64,000 nt of DNA from NCBI GenBank assembly GCA_943787485.1, contig CALSMP010000017.1:1-64000 (forward strand), read 5' to 3'. Each line of letters begins with the position of its first letter. Position 1 is the stretch's first letter. The DNA comes from an uncultured Luminiphilus sp. Its GTDB lineage: Bacteria; Pseudomonadota; Gammaproteobacteria; Pseudomonadales; Halieaceae. A program made the translations under genes and the position numbers. This document shows, in pieces, positions 22,965 through 33,108 of the stretch. Below the pieces are notes generated by a model, which was not told the DNA's origin, did no database searches, and worked only from the letters and a program-made list of their open reading frames with translations.

Positions 22965-25900
22965 GTGTCGCGCTATCAGCTGGGCGGAGGCTTACCTGAA
23001 CTCGGTGTGAGACGTCCCTGGCTCACGCTAGTGATGAATTTACTTATCGCAATCGCAGGTGTCGCCGCCCTGCTGGCCATCGAGGTCCGCGAGCTTCCCG
23101 ATGTCGATCGCCCGATTGTATCGGTGAGAGCGCTTATGCCCGGCGCTTCACCAGAGACCATGGACGCGGAAGTGACCCGACTGCTTGAAGGTGCCGTCGC
23201 TCGCGTATCGGGGGTGGTTGAAATAAACTCCGCGAGCGAAGAAAACAACACACGCATCTGGATCGAATTTCGACCCGGGACCGAGGTTGATCAGGCCGCG
23301 GCCGACGTTCGAGAGGCAGTGAGTCGCATCGAGCGAGAGCTGCCCGATTCAGTGGAACAGGTCTCAATTTTCAAGGCGGATCAAGAGTCCGAGGAGACAA
23401 TCCGCATCGCCGTTCAAAGCGCGCTGTACTCCGAGGCAGAACTCGAGCGCATAATCGAACAGGATGTGGTGCCCCAGTTTGTTTCCCTACCCGGGGTGGC
23501 AGACGTGCCGTTATTTGGGGCCCGCCAGCGCGTCTTAAGGATTATTCTCGATCCGCTGCGGTTGACTAGCTACGGCCTGACTGTTGCCGATGTAACAGCG
23601 GTGTTGCGAGCCGCGCCCCTTGATGTACCCGCAGGGAGCTTCCGCGCAGGCGATCAGCAGCTGCTGGTTCGGGCCGATGCGGCGGTTACTAAAGAGGATG
23701 ACATAGCATCGCTTATTGTGCGCGATGACATTCGTATAGGTGACGTGGCGAAAGTCGCATTTTCTCCCGAGGACGCGGAAGGCTTTGTCCGACTCAACGG
23801 TGAGCGAGTCGTTGGCATTGGCATCATCCGTCAGGCGGGGTCCAACACGATAGAAATATCGAATGGCGTAGCGACTGTCGTTGAGGATCTCAATCAACGA
23901 CTTAAAGACATCACGCTATCGGTCATTTCAGATGATGCGGTATTTATTCGTGGCGCCGTGAAAGAGGTTTTCGCCACGCTTCTTATTTCGATCATCGTGG
24001 TGATTACCACGATACGCGTCTTTTCGGGGTCCATGCGACTCACACTGATTCCCGCGATCGCCATTCCTATTTCGCTCTTGGGAACACTGGCAGTCAGCTG
24101 GCTGCTAGGGTTCTCCATTAACATTCTCACCCTGTTGGCTCTGGTGCTCGCAGCGGGCCTTATCGTGGATGATGCAATCGTTGTCCTTGAGAGCGTGCAG
24201 CGACGGCGCGCCGAGGGATTAGGGTCAAGGGCTGCGGCGGTGGTCGGTACCCGCCAGGTTTTTTTCGCTGTGATCGCAACTACCGTGGTGTTGGTCGCTG
24301 TTTTTATCCCCATCGCGTTCTTACCCGGCACGGCGGGCCGCTTGTTCCGGGAGTTCGGGCTTGTACTTGCGGTGGCGGTGGCCATTTCTTCTTTTGTCGC
24401 CCTCAGTCTGGTCCCCGCAGCCATGGCAACGCTGGATAGCCACCAAGACAGAGACCGGCGACTGACTGGGCTGGGTAATGCGCTCGCTGAGTTTTATCAC
24501 AGCACCCTGGGCTGGGTTCTTGGTCACCCCAAGCTATCACTCACCTTCTGCTTGCTTGCGACGATGATATCGGCCTCACTCTATTTCGAGCTCGAGCAAG
24601 AACTTCTGCCGCCCGAGGATAGAGGATCGGTAGTTTTATTTGCCCGAGGTCCCGATGGTGTCGGCCTTTCTTACACCGAGCGTCAGGCCGATCGCATGGA
24701 AAATATTTTGGTTCCCCTGATAGAAAATGGTGAAATTGAGTCGCTGTATTCAGTGATTGGGCGCTGGGATCCCAATATTGTCTTTATGGTTGCCAGACTC
24801 GCACCCTGGAATGAGCGCGAGCGCAGTCAGCAAGAGATCGCCGCCGAACTCAAACCACTGTTTGCCAATCTTCCCGGCATGACCACGCGCATTTTCAGCG
24901 CGAACTCACTGAACATTCGGGGCGCCTCCAATGGCGGCGTGAGCCTGGCGCTGCTGGGAACCGACTACGAAGACATCTTCGCTGCCGCACGGCGCTATTC
25001 GGACGCCATTCGTGAACAACTCGATACGGTCAGCAGACCGCGCATCAGCTATGATCCATCGCAGCCCCAGCTCTCTGTCCGTATCGACCGGGAGCGTGCG
25101 TCTGACCTGGACATCTCGCTCGAGGATATCGCACAAACCCTGCGCGTCATGGTCGATGGCTTTCGCGTGATCGACCTCAATGCCAACGATCAAGCTGTAC
25201 CAATAATTTTGGAAGCAGGCTCGGATAAAATCGATGACCCTGATGATCTAGTTAATCTCTATGTGCGAACACGCGCGGGCGCTTTGGTTCCCTTGTCCAG
25301 CGTGGTCAGTCTGGAGGAACACGGTGTGGCGGGACAGTTAGACCGACGCCTGCAGCGACGCGCCATCGAGCTCGACGTTGAACTAAACCCAGGGGTAGCC
25401 CTGCAAACCGCCGTGGACGAGCTTTTGGCTTTGGGACGCGAGGTGCTTCCCAGCGACGTGACGCTTGTTACCCGCGGCGAGGCCGCGGCGCTCGATGAAG
25501 CAAATCGCGATACGTTGGCGACTTACGGGTTTGCCCTGCTGGTTGTTTTCCTAGTGTTGGTCGCCCAATTCGAGGGGGTGATGTCAGCCGTTGTCATTAT
25601 GACTATCGTCCCCTTTGGACTCGCTGCCGCCATTTTCGCCTTATTTCTAACCGGTACCTCTCTGAACATTTACTCTCAAGTGGGCCTGGTCATGCTCATT
25701 GGTCTCATCGCTAAGAACGGCATTTTGCTGGTCGAGTTTGCTGATCAGTTGCGGGACGCCGGGCAGAACGTCAGGGAGGCCGTCACCGAGGCGGCAAGAA
25801 CTCGACTACGGCCTATTGCCATGACCCTGGTATCCACTGTTTTCGGCGCCCTGCCGCTGATATTGGCATCGGGCCCCGGTGCCGAAGCACGCTCCGCCGT

Positions 25901-26045
25901 GGGCTGGGTTGTGTTTGGCGGCATGGGGTTAGCCACCGTATTCACCCTTTACCTCACGCCACTGGTCTATTTGGGGCTTGCCGGATTTGCCAAACCGCGC
26001 TCGCAGGCTGGCAACCAGCTTCTTGAAGAATTCGATAGCCAGTAA
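22965..26045 (+). CDS. RND-family efflux transporter permease (HAE1-type)
   Basis: A roughly 1026-residue inner-membrane proton-driven pump. The typical features are the first helix followed by ELPDVDRPIVSVRALMPGASPE, the duplicated periplasmic porter domains, the GLIVDDAIVVLE motif of helix 4 with paired Asp for proton relay, and the second-half motif GLIAKNGILLVEFA. The C-terminus LTPLVYLGL is normal. I choose GTG 22965 as start because AAGGA lies at suitable distance and the start follows the adaptor stop by 1 base; an ATG at 22902 would add 21 residues inside the adaptor gene. Substrate unknown. Confidence 0.92.
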   Translation: MSRYQLGGGLPELGVRRPWLTLVMNLLIAIAGVAALLAIEVRELPDVDRPIVSVRALMPGASPETMDAEVTRLLEGAVARVSGVVEINSASEENNTRIWIEFRPGTEVDQAAADVREAVSRIERELPDSVEQVSIFKADQESEETIRIAVQSALYSEAELERIIEQDVVPQFVSLPGVADVPLFGARQRVLRIILDPLRLTSYGLTVADVTAVLRAAPLDVPAGSFRAGDQQLLVRADAAVTKEDDIASLIVRDDIRIGDVAKVAFSPEDAEGFVRLNGERVVGIGIIRQAGSNTIEISNGVATVVEDLNQRLKDITLSVISDDAVFIRGAVKEVFATLLISIIVVITTIRVFSGSMRLTLIPAIAIPISLLGTLAVSWLLGFSINILTLLALVLAAGLIVDDAIVVLESVQRRRAEGLGSRAAAVVGTRQVFFAVIATTVVLVAVFIPIAFLPGTAGRLFREFGLVLAVAVAISSFVALSLVPAAMATLDSHQDRDRRLTGLGNALAEFYHSTLGWVLGHPKLSLTFCLLATMISASLYFELEQELLPPEDRGSVVLFARGPDGVGLSYTERQADRMENILVPLIENGEIESLYSVIGRWDPNIVFMVARLAPWNERERSQQEIAAELKPLFANLPGMTTRIFSANSLNIRGASNGGVSLALLGTDYEDIFAAARRYSDAIREQLDTVSRPRISYDPSQPQLSVRIDRERASDLDISLEDIAQTLRVMVDGFRVIDLNANDQAVPIILEAGSDKIDDPDDLVNLYVRTRAGALVPLSSVVSLEEHGVAGQLDRRLQRRAIELDVELNPGVALQTAVDELLALGREVLPSDVTLVTRGEAAALDEANRDTLATYGFALLVVFLVLVAQFEGVMSAVVIMTIVPFGLAAAIFALFLTGTSLNIYSQVGLVMLIGLIAKNGILLVEFADQLRDAGQNVREAVTEAARTRLRPIAMTLVSTVFGALPLILASGPGAEARSAVGWVVFGGMGLATVFTLYLTPLVYLGLAGFAKPRSQAGNQLLEEFDSQ

Positions 26046-26090
26046 ACCGTCGGGATTCTGACTAGGCAGCGCACTCGAGAGACGGGCATA

Positions 26091-26717
26091 TCAAGAAAAA
26101 AGGTCCGGAGTTTTCCGATCATTGGCGGGTGGTTGTGCGTCGAGTTTAATCGCTTCAATCAGCGCCGCGTCGTCTTGGTTGGGCTTGTTCACACGCCGGC
26201 TCACGGGATGACAGCGGACACGATGTGTTGTGCTGCTGGCAAATAAATCATGGCCTGCCAGCCACGGCTCGATCGCCCGCTCCTCTAATAAGACGGGCTG
26301 TCGATGATGAATCTCGGCGAGATGGTCAATGGCTGCGCGGGTCACAATAGCGCAGCCCCCTTGTGTCGCCTGAATACCCGCAAAAAACAGCTGCTCGCCA
26401 TCGAGATGGTGGTACCAAGGTTGCTTCTGCCCGTCACGACGCTGCCACTCGTACCAGCCATCGGCGACAAACACACAGCGGTCTGCTTTGCGAAACGCAG
26501 GCTTCTCACGCAGGGTTTCGCTGCGCGCATTGGTGAGGCGCATGGGTTCTCGCGCCCAGCTCGGCGAGTAGTCCCAGGGCTTTAACGCATACTCTCCCTC
26601 AGACTCGATCACCAACACCTCAGATTGCGGGGCGATGTTAAATCGATCAGCGAGAGGAAGCCCGAGCGCCATTAACTTCGGGTGATGACTGATTTGCAGG
26701 GTATAGCGACCACACAT
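26091..26717 (-). CDS. yedK: abasic-site DNA-protein crosslink protein (YedK/HMCES, SRAP family)
   Basis: A 208-residue SRAP-domain protein. After removal of Met1 the catalytic Cys2 (MCGRYTL) forms a thiazolidine link with abasic sites in single-stranded DNA. Other active-site blocks are FNIAPQ, NARSET, DGWYEWQ and a His in EIHHRQPVLL, where most relatives have H-x-RMP; the Met-to-Gln change is slightly unusual. The protein protects replication forks from abasic lesions. It lies downstream of fadJ on the same strand with a 60-base gap and may be independently expressed. Confidence 0.92.
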   Translation of the reverse strand: MCGRYTLQISHHPKLMALGLPLADRFNIAPQSEVLVIESEGEYALKPWDYSPSWAREPMRLTNARSETLREKPAFRKADRCVFVADGWYEWQRRDGQKQPWYHHLDGEQLFFAGIQATQGGCAIVTRAAIDHLAEIHHRQPVLLEERAIEPWLAGHDLFASSTTHRVRCHPVSRRVNKPNQDDAALIEAIKLDAQPPANDRKTPDLFS

Positions 26718-26777
26718 CGTCTTTCCCCAAGGCGGGGCGAATACCCGCCTGCTTACTTACACGAACACGCGCTCAGC

Positions 26778-28925
26778 TTAAACCAGCAATTCCCCCGCCG
26801 CTAATTTTTCAGCAACGATCGCCGGGGCCGCAAATCGCTCTCCATAGGTGCTCGTGAGTTCCTCACAGCGGGCAACAAAGCGGGCAAGCCCATAGGTGTT
26901 CACGAACTGGATCAAGCCACCCGTCCAGACCGGAGCGCCAATGCCCATGATCGAGCCGATGTTGCCATCTGCCACCGAACGAAGGACGTTAGTCTCGTAA
27001 CACTTCAGTGCTTCAATGACCTGCCGGAACAACAGCCGATCTTTGACATCTTGCTCGGCCACCACGGTCTCCGGCTTGTAATAAAGATCCAACAGTTGGG
27101 GCCAAATCTTTTTGCTGCCATCCTCCGCGTATTCATAGAAACCGCCGCCGTGATGACGACCTCCTCGCTGATGTTCGTTCACCATGGTGGCCACAACATC
27201 GCGCACGATACTGCCATCGCCCCAGGGGTCTTCGATGCCCATCTCTTTCCAGGTCTCTGCGGCTTTGCGGGACAGCTCCAAACTCACCTCGTCGTAAACC
27301 GACAGCGGACCGACAGGCATCCCCACTGCCTTACCGAGATTGTCGATCTTGACCGGGTGCACGCCCTCGCTCAACAAACGCACGCCCTCGTCCAAATAGG
27401 TACCAAAAGTCCTTGAGGTAAAGAAACCGAGGGAGTCATTAACGACAATCGGTGTTTTGCGGATTTGCTGGGTGTAATCGAAGGCCTTAGCGAGGGCTAG
27501 ATCGCTAGTATGTTCACCCATGATAATTTCCACCAGCGGCATCTTGTCGACGGGGGAAAAGAAATGAATCCCGATAAAGTTTTCTGGCTTGGCACTGGCT
27601 TCAGCCAAACGCGTGATTGGCAGCGTGGAGGTATTCGAACCCCAAACGCCGCCCTCGGCTAAATACCCCTCAAGCTCCTGGGTCATCTTATGTTTGAGAC
27701 CGATGTTTTCAAAGACCGCCTCAATAATCAGATCGCAACCCGCCAAATCGTCGTTGCTCGCTGTCGGTGTAATCAACGCCAATACCGACTGCGCTTTTTC
27801 CTCCGTCATACGGCCTTTATCAACGCGCTTTTTGAGCAGCGTCTCCGAGTATTGCTTGCCCTTCTCAGCGGCCTCCTGCGTCAAATCCTTGAGCACAACT
27901 TCAATCCCAGCCATGGCAGATACATAGGCAATACCCTGCCCCATCATGCCAGCACCCAAGACGCCCACTTTTTTCGTCAACTGCTTTTCAACCCCTTCGG
28001 GTCGCGACGCGCCACCATTGACCTGGTTCATCTGAAAGAAGAATGTATTGATCATGTTTTTGGCTTGGGGCGTGTTGGCTAGATACGCCAGCCCACGACT
28101 CTCAACCCGCATCGCGGTTTCGAAATCCACTCGCAGCGCAGTCACGGCCACGTCCAGGATCTTCTCGGGGGCAGGCAACAAACCCCGGGTTTTTTGACGC
28201 AACATGGCGGAGGCCACCGGCAACATTTGCGCTACCGCCGGATGGCTCGCATTGCCGCCCGGGATTTTGTAACCCTTGGTATCCCAGGGCTGTGTTCTCG
28301 CCGCCTCATTGTCTTTGTTTTCCAACAGCCAGGCTCTGGCGCGCGGCAGCAGTTCCTCATGCGTAGCCACAGTCTCATCAATCAAACCGGCTGCCTGAGC
28401 CTGCTCGGGTGCAACTCGCTTGCCCTCGAGCAAATACTCGTTGGCCGCCATCAGGCCCATGAGGTAAATACCTTTCACTACACCGCCGCCCCCCGGCAAC
28501 AAACCCAAAGTCACCTCGGGAAATCCAAGCTGCACGGATTTATGATTCACCGCAATACGATAGTTGCACGCCAGCGCCAGCTCGAGACCCCCACCCAACG
28601 CAGCGCCGTTGATCGCCGCGACAATAGGCACCGGGAGCTTCTCTAGGCGGCGCATTTCCGCTTTAGTGGCTTCAACACCATGAAAAAACGTCTCGACGGT
28701 CTCGTCGGTGACCTGGCACAGCATGTTCAAATCACCGCCGGCAAAAAAAGTGCTTTTCGCCGAGGTCAACACAACGCCAGTGAGGCCGGTCTCTGACTCG
28801 AGCTTGGTCGCAGTCTCGGCGAGCAGGGGCAAGAACTCTTCACTCATGGAATTGACGGGACCCGCCATATCCATGGTGATCGTCACAATACCATCGCCGT
28901 CTTTTTCGTAATTAAATCCGCTCAT
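26778..28925 (-). CDS. fadJ: fatty acid oxidation complex alpha subunit (enoyl-CoA hydratase/3-hydroxyacyl-CoA dehydrogenase)
   Basis: A 715-residue bifunctional beta-oxidation enzyme. The N-terminal crotonase domain contains AAINGAALGGGLELALACNYRIA, with the oxyanion hole and catalytic Glu, and GFPEVTLGLLPGGGG; the second domain has the NAD-binding GVLGAGMMGQGIAYV and the dehydrogenase block IGIHFFSPVDKMPLVEII. It hydrates enoyl-CoA and oxidises the 3-hydroxyacyl-CoA. ATG 28925 is the conserved start (MSGFNYEKDGDGIVTI); an upstream extension is non-coding. It follows the thiolase gene by 26 bases, as expected for a fadI-fadJ operon. Assignment as FadJ rather than FadB rests on the order thiolase first and general sequence feel. 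Confidence 0.9.
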   Translation of the reverse strand: MSGFNYEKDGDGIVTITMDMAGPVNSMSEEFLPLLAETATKLESETGLTGVVLTSAKSTFFAGGDLNMLCQVTDETVETFFHGVEATKAEMRRLEKLPVPIVAAINGAALGGGLELALACNYRIAVNHKSVQLGFPEVTLGLLPGGGGVVKGIYLMGLMAANEYLLEGKRVAPEQAQAAGLIDETVATHEELLPRARAWLLENKDNEAARTQPWDTKGYKIPGGNASHPAVAQMLPVASAMLRQKTRGLLPAPEKILDVAVTALRVDFETAMRVESRGLAYLANTPQAKNMINTFFFQMNQVNGGASRPEGVEKQLTKKVGVLGAGMMGQGIAYVSAMAGIEVVLKDLTQEAAEKGKQYSETLLKKRVDKGRMTEEKAQSVLALITPTASNDDLAGCDLIIEAVFENIGLKHKMTQELEGYLAEGGVWGSNTSTLPITRLAEASAKPENFIGIHFFSPVDKMPLVEIIMGEHTSDLALAKAFDYTQQIRKTPIVVNDSLGFFTSRTFGTYLDEGVRLLSEGVHPVKIDNLGKAVGMPVGPLSVYDEVSLELSRKAAETWKEMGIEDPWGDGSIVRDVVATMVNEHQRGGRHHGGGFYEYAEDGSKKIWPQLLDLYYKPETVVAEQDVKDRLLFRQVIEALKCYETNVLRSVADGNIGSIMGIGAPVWTGGLIQFVNTYGLARFVARCEELTSTYGERFAAPAIVAEKLAAGELLV

Positions 28926-28951
28926 GTGATGTAATTCTCCGTAAGGTGGCG

Positions 28952-30160
28952 CTAAACACGCTCGATGATTGTAGAGATGCCCATGCCACCGCCTACGCAA
29001 AGCGAGAGCATGGCGCGCTTGGCATTGCGGCGCTCGAGCTCATCGAGCACGGTGCTGACCAGACAACCACCGGTGGCGCCCAGTGGATGGCCCATGGCAA
29101 TGGCGCCACCGTTAACGTTGGTGATCTCAAGATCGAGATCTAAATCCTTCATGTAACGCAAGACCACCGAAGCAAACGCCTCGTTGATTTCCCATAGATC
29201 GATATCGGCCGGTGTCATTCCCGCCCGCTTCAGACACTTTTTCGCCGCCGGTCCCGGACCCGTGAGCATAATGATGGGGTCGGTCGCCAGGATCGCAGTA
29301 GCGACTATACGACCGCGAGGAGTCATACCGAGATCCTTGCCGGCTTTCTCACTGCCAATTAGTACAGCCGATGACCCGTCGACAATGCCCGAGGAGTTCC
29401 CGGGGGTGTGCACATGATTCACGTGATCGAGCTCGGGGTACTTGGCGATGATGATATCGTCAAAGCCCAAGCCGCCGTGCATCTCAAAAGACGGCTTGAG
29501 TTGGCCTAGCCCCTCCAGGGTGGTTTGCGGCTTGATAAAGTCATCGCGCTCTAGAATCGTGACCCCATTTTCATCACGCACCGGAATGACCGAGCCGTCG
29601 AACCATCCGCTATCTCGGGCATGAGTCGCGCGCTGTTGAGAGGTAACGGCGTAGGTATCGACATCCTCACGACTCCAACCCTCGAGCGTGGCGATGGTAT
29701 CCGCGCCAATGCCCTGTGGAACGAAGCCGGTTTTCATCGAGAACCCGGGGTCCGAACCCATGACGCCACCGTTTGAACCCATGGGCACCCGGGACATGCA
29801 TTCCACGCCGCCCGCCACCACCAGGTCTTCCCAACCCGAGGCGATTTTCTGGGCGGCGATATTGACCGCCTCCAATCCCGAGGCACAAAAACGATCCAGC
29901 TGAACACCCGCTACCGACTCATCCCAATCGGCGTTTTGCACGATCATCTTGGCAATGTCGGACCCCTGTTCGCCAATCGGGGTCACGCATCCCATCACCA
30001 CATCATCAACGTAGGAAGTATCCAGGTCTTGACGCTGCTGTAAGGCACGTAACAGTCCCGCACCCAAATCAACGGGTTTCACCTCGTGCAGGGTGCCCTC
30101 TTTCTTGCCCTTGCTGCGGGGTGTTCGGACAGCGTCGTAAATGAATGCTGAGTGAGTCAT
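28952..30160 (-). CDS. fadI: acetyl-CoA C-acyltransferase (beta-ketothiolase)
   Basis: A 402-residue thiolase that cleaves 3-ketoacyl-CoA to acetyl-CoA in beta-oxidation. The acylated Cys lies in [12 protein letters not shown] near residue 90, and the C-terminal motifs [22 protein letters not shown] and CVGGGMG supply the remaining active-site Asn, His and Cys. The start at 30160 has a strong GGAGGAG site immediately upstream. It is the first gene of the unit with fadJ. The preceding ~200 bases, up to the OxyR-like gene on the same strand, hold no recognisable regulator site. Confidence 0.92.
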   Translation of the reverse strand: MTHSAFIYDAVRTPRSKGKKEGTLHEVKPVDLGAGLLRALQQRQDLDTSYVDDVVMGCVTPIGEQGSDIAKMIVQNADWDESVAGVQLDRFCASGLEAVNIAAQKIASGWEDLVVAGGVECMSRVPMGSNGGVMGSDPGFSMKTGFVPQGIGADTIATLEGWSREDVDTYAVTSQQRATHARDSGWFDGSVIPVRDENGVTILERDDFIKPQTTLEGLGQLKPSFEMHGGLGFDDIIIAKYPELDHVNHVHTPGNSSGIVDGSSAVLIGSEKAGKDLGMTPRGRIVATAILATDPIIMLTGPGPAAKKCLKRAGMTPADIDLWEINEAFASVVLRYMKDLDLDLEITNVNGGAIAMGHPLGATGGCLVSTVLDELERRNAKRAMLSLCVGGGMGISTIIERV

Positions 30161-30356
30161 AGCTCCTCCAGTAAAAGCGCAATGGGTGGTCAGGCTAAAC
30201 GATGAAAGCTCTAAGCCTGCAGCCGCAAAAAATTGCCGGCGACAGGCAAAAAAACCGAACAGGAGAAAAACATACTCCAAGTTCAAATTCAATCGCCGCG
30301 GGGTAATTTGACCGACAAAAAGGGCGCGCTGCGAGGGTTTATTGCCCTACCAGCGC

Positions 30357-31286
30357 CTATTGGGCGGGAAGTAGCATCACCGTATCGCTGAGGTCAGCGG
30401 CAATCACATCCCGAATACGGTCGGTCAACTGTCGATAAAAACGTCGCGAGGGAGCCTGGCGCCGATAGAGCAAGGCGTGCTCTCGGTAGAGGCCGCGACC
30501 CTTCGAACTTTGGATGCGAAGCTCTTCGGGACGATGAATTTCACTGCGCACATACAGGGCCGGCAAAAAGGCCAAGCCCATCCCCATCACCACCATCTGG
30601 CGGAGGGTGTCCAAGCTAGTGCCTTCATAGTCACGGTTTAACTTAGCCCCGGTTTGCTCGCAAATCTGCTCAACTTCGCGCCGCAGGGTATGGCGCTCGT
30701 CCATCGCCAGAATATCGAGGCCGCTTAAATCACTCTCTGAAAAATCATCTCTGGGTGCTAGGGCCATGTCGACAGGACTGGCGAGTAGTAAAGGCTCACG
30801 AAACAGCGGCACGCGAACGATTGACTCCGACTCTGTGTTAATCGGGCCAATAACCAAATCAAACCGCCCTCCCTCCAGTCCCTGCAACAGCTGATCCGGC
30901 ACCTCCTCCCGCACATGCAGTCGGAGATTGGCAAAACGCTGGTGAATGGAGGGAAGTAACTGAGGCAGCAAGTAAGGTCCTAGGGTTTGGGGTACACCCA
31001 GCCGATATGTCGAGTGCGCATCATCGCTTAGCAGATGCGCACTCTCGACCACGTTGCGCCATTGGGAGAGCAAATTCATAGCGTCTGGAAGGAGCTCCCG
31101 CCCCGCGGGACTTAGCAGCGTTGCGTGTCGGGTCCGCTCAAACAGCTGTACGCCAAGTGTTTCCTCCAGGGCCGTGATCTGAACGGTCAGCGTGGGCTGC
31201 GTAACGCCCAATCGCCGCGCCGCCTGCCGAAGAGAACCTGTGTCAGCCACCGCCACGAGGTATTCCAGTTGTCGCAAAGAAGCCAT
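30357..31286 (-). CDS. OxyR-like LysR-family regulator lacking the peroxidatic Cys
   Basis: A 309-residue LysR regulator with an N-terminal helix-turn-helix (LRQLEYLVAVADTGSLRQAARRLGVTQPTL, shown as parts of the family pattern) and an effector domain that aligns with OxyR: TSLDTLRQMV, G-x-G-x-FLPALYV and the C-terminal RRQAPSRRFYRQL. In E. coli OxyR the sensor is GHCLRDQAMGFC; here the matching segment is RHTLRREVEQIC, so the peroxidatic Cys is Thr200 while the resolving-type Cys209 remains as the only Cys. It therefore cannot form the OxyR disulfide. It is divergent from the SulP gene, and the shared intergenic region holds an OxyR-type half-site. Confidence 0.85.
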   Translation of the reverse strand: MASLRQLEYLVAVADTGSLRQAARRLGVTQPTLTVQITALEETLGVQLFERTRHATLLSPAGRELLPDAMNLLSQWRNVVESAHLLSDDAHSTYRLGVPQTLGPYLLPQLLPSIHQRFANLRLHVREEVPDQLLQGLEGGRFDLVIGPINTESESIVRVPLFREPLLLASPVDMALAPRDDFSESDLSGLDILAMDERHTLRREVEQICEQTGAKLNRDYEGTSLDTLRQMVVMGMGLAFLPALYVRSEIHRPEELRIQSSKGRGLYREHALLYRRQAPSRRFYRQLTDRIRDVIAADLSDTVMLLPAQ

Positions 31287-31318
31287 GGTCTCTGGGCCTC
31301 GACCCGGGTGATGATGTT

Positions 31319-31337
31319 ATATAGAAAAAATCTATAT
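31319..31337. promoter_or_regulatory. OxyR-type operator half-site in the divergent promoter
   Basis: A 7-bp inverted repeat with 5-base A spacer lies between the OxyR-like gene and sulP. Inside it, ATAG-N7-CTAT (31321-31335) matches one half of the E. coli OxyR consensus exactly; a second half-site 7 bases further is weak. Likely bound by the adjacent regulator. Confidence 0.55.
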
Positions 31338-31409
31338 CAAATTGGTAAATCTGTCCATATATAAGTGCACGTAAGCTCCACCGCTATCATTTTTTGGAGA
31401 TCTCAGCCC

Positions 31410-33029
31410 ATGCTGTCCGCGTTCAAATTCGACCTGACCCATCTGCGTGGAGACATCTACGGCGGGCTGACGGCTGGCGTCGTTGCCATTCCGCTCGCAC
31501 TGGCTTTTGGTGTCGCCTCGGGGCTTGGGCCGATGGCCGGCATGTACGGCGCAATCATCGTCGGGTTCTTCGCTGCCTGGCTGGGGGGCACTCCAACTAA
31601 CGTATCGGGACCCACAGGCCCTATGGTCGTCGTCTTGGCCGGGCTTTTTGCGAGCCTATCTGGTGACGTGGGATTAATATTGACCGCGGTCGTTCTCGCG
31701 GGGCTTTTCCAGATTGCCTTCGGACTGGTCAAAATCGGCGACTTTATCCGACTCGTCCCCTATCCCGTCGTGTCAGGCTTTATGAGCGGCATCGGGGTCA
31801 TCATTATTATTTTGCAGCTCGATGCCACCGTCGGGCACATGGCACCGGCGGGCACGATCCCAGCTCTGCTTTATCTTCCCACAGCATTTTTGGATATTAA
31901 TTTTTCGGCCTTCATTGTTGCTGCGGTGACCTTAGTGGTGGTGTACACGTGGCCCACCGCCTGGGGTAAATACCTCCCCGGCGCACTAGCCGGTTTGATC
32001 GCCGGGACTGTGCTATCGCTGTTTCTTGGTGAGCTACCCATTCTTGGCAATATTCCGAGCGGGCTTCCGGAATTTCACATGCCGGCGTTCGAACAGTCTG
32101 CAATGCTGTTGGTCATCGAAGCCGCATTTATCTTGGCCATTTTGGGTTCCATCGATAGCCTGTTAACGTCACTGGTCGCGGATAACATGACCCGGACGCG
32201 CCACGACTCCAACCGGGAGCTCATTGGCCAGGGTGTCGGTAACGCGATCGCTGGGTTGTTCGGGGGCATTGCCGGGGCGGGCGCCACCATGCGAACCGTG
32301 GTGAACATCCGCTCCGGGGGCCACACCAAAATCTCCGGCATGATCCATTCGGCGGTCCTTGCCGCCATCGTCTTAGGCGTAGGGCCCATCGCCGCTTATA
32401 TCCCACACGCAGCCCTCGCGGGCGTGCTGATCAAAGTGGGGCTAGATATTATCGACTTCAGCTATCTCAAAAACGCTCACCGTGGTCCACGCTGGGACCT
32501 CGCGCTGATGGCTTTGGTCTTGGGCCTTACGGTGTTAGTTGATCTCATTACTGCGGTAGCGGCTGGCGTCGTGCTTGCTGCGCTCGCCTATGTGCGACAG
32601 GTAGCGAAAGTGCAGCTCGACGAATTGATGTCGCGACCACTCACCGCCAGCGACGATGAAGAGCTAGCGCTGCTTGATGCTCTGGGTGATAGGGTCACAG
32701 TGTTTGAATTCGGTGGTCCCCTCAGTTTCGGTGCGGCGGCGGATGTCGGCCACCATGTGCGGGAGCGCTATAAGGATGACATGCACGCCATTATTCTCGA
32801 CTTCCAACGCGTACCTTTCATGGATGTATCAGCGGCACGTGCCGTTGAAACCGTCGCCTGTGATGCCGATCGCGCAGGGAAAAAGGTCTTTATCGCCGGC
32901 ATGTCCGACGACATCGCCGAAACCATGGCGGGGCTTGAAGCCGACTGCTGTCTGGATATGGATGAGTGTCGATTTGAGGACCGACTCGAGGTGCTGAGAA
33001 TGCTGCACAGCCAAGTACAGCTAATCTAA
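31410..33029 (+). CDS. SulP-family anion transporter with STAS domain
   Basis: A 539-residue protein: about 11-12 membrane helices with the SulP blocks GGLTAGVVAIPLALAFGVASG, TGPMVVVLAGL and GNAIAGLFGGIAGAGATMRT, followed by a C-terminal cytoplasmic STAS domain (about residues 430-530, FEFGGPLSFGAA and VPFMDVSAARAVE). SulP proteins move sulfate, bicarbonate or dicarboxylates; the anion cannot be told. I chose ATG 31410, with GGAG 9 bases upstream. It is transcribed divergently from the OxyR-like gene, which probably regulates it. Confidence 0.9.
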   Translation: MLSAFKFDLTHLRGDIYGGLTAGVVAIPLALAFGVASGLGPMAGMYGAIIVGFFAAWLGGTPTNVSGPTGPMVVVLAGLFASLSGDVGLILTAVVLAGLFQIAFGLVKIGDFIRLVPYPVVSGFMSGIGVIIIILQLDATVGHMAPAGTIPALLYLPTAFLDINFSAFIVAAVTLVVVYTWPTAWGKYLPGALAGLIAGTVLSLFLGELPILGNIPSGLPEFHMPAFEQSAMLLVIEAAFILAILGSIDSLLTSLVADNMTRTRHDSNRELIGQGVGNAIAGLFGGIAGAGATMRTVVNIRSGGHTKISGMIHSAVLAAIVLGVGPIAAYIPHAALAGVLIKVGLDIIDFSYLKNAHRGPRWDLALMALVLGLTVLVDLITAVAAGVVLAALAYVRQVAKVQLDELMSRPLTASDDEELALLDALGDRVTVFEFGGPLSFGAAADVGHHVRERYKDDMHAIILDFQRVPFMDVSAARAVETVACDADRAGKKVFIAGMSDDIAETMAGLEADCCLDMDECRFEDRLEVLRMLHSQVQLI

Positions 33030-33108
33030 AAAAGGCGCAGGGGATGTTAAGGTTGCTCGCCCCGCGGCTGATCATTGAGCAACCCCACGGAACAAGGGAC
33101 TTCAACTG

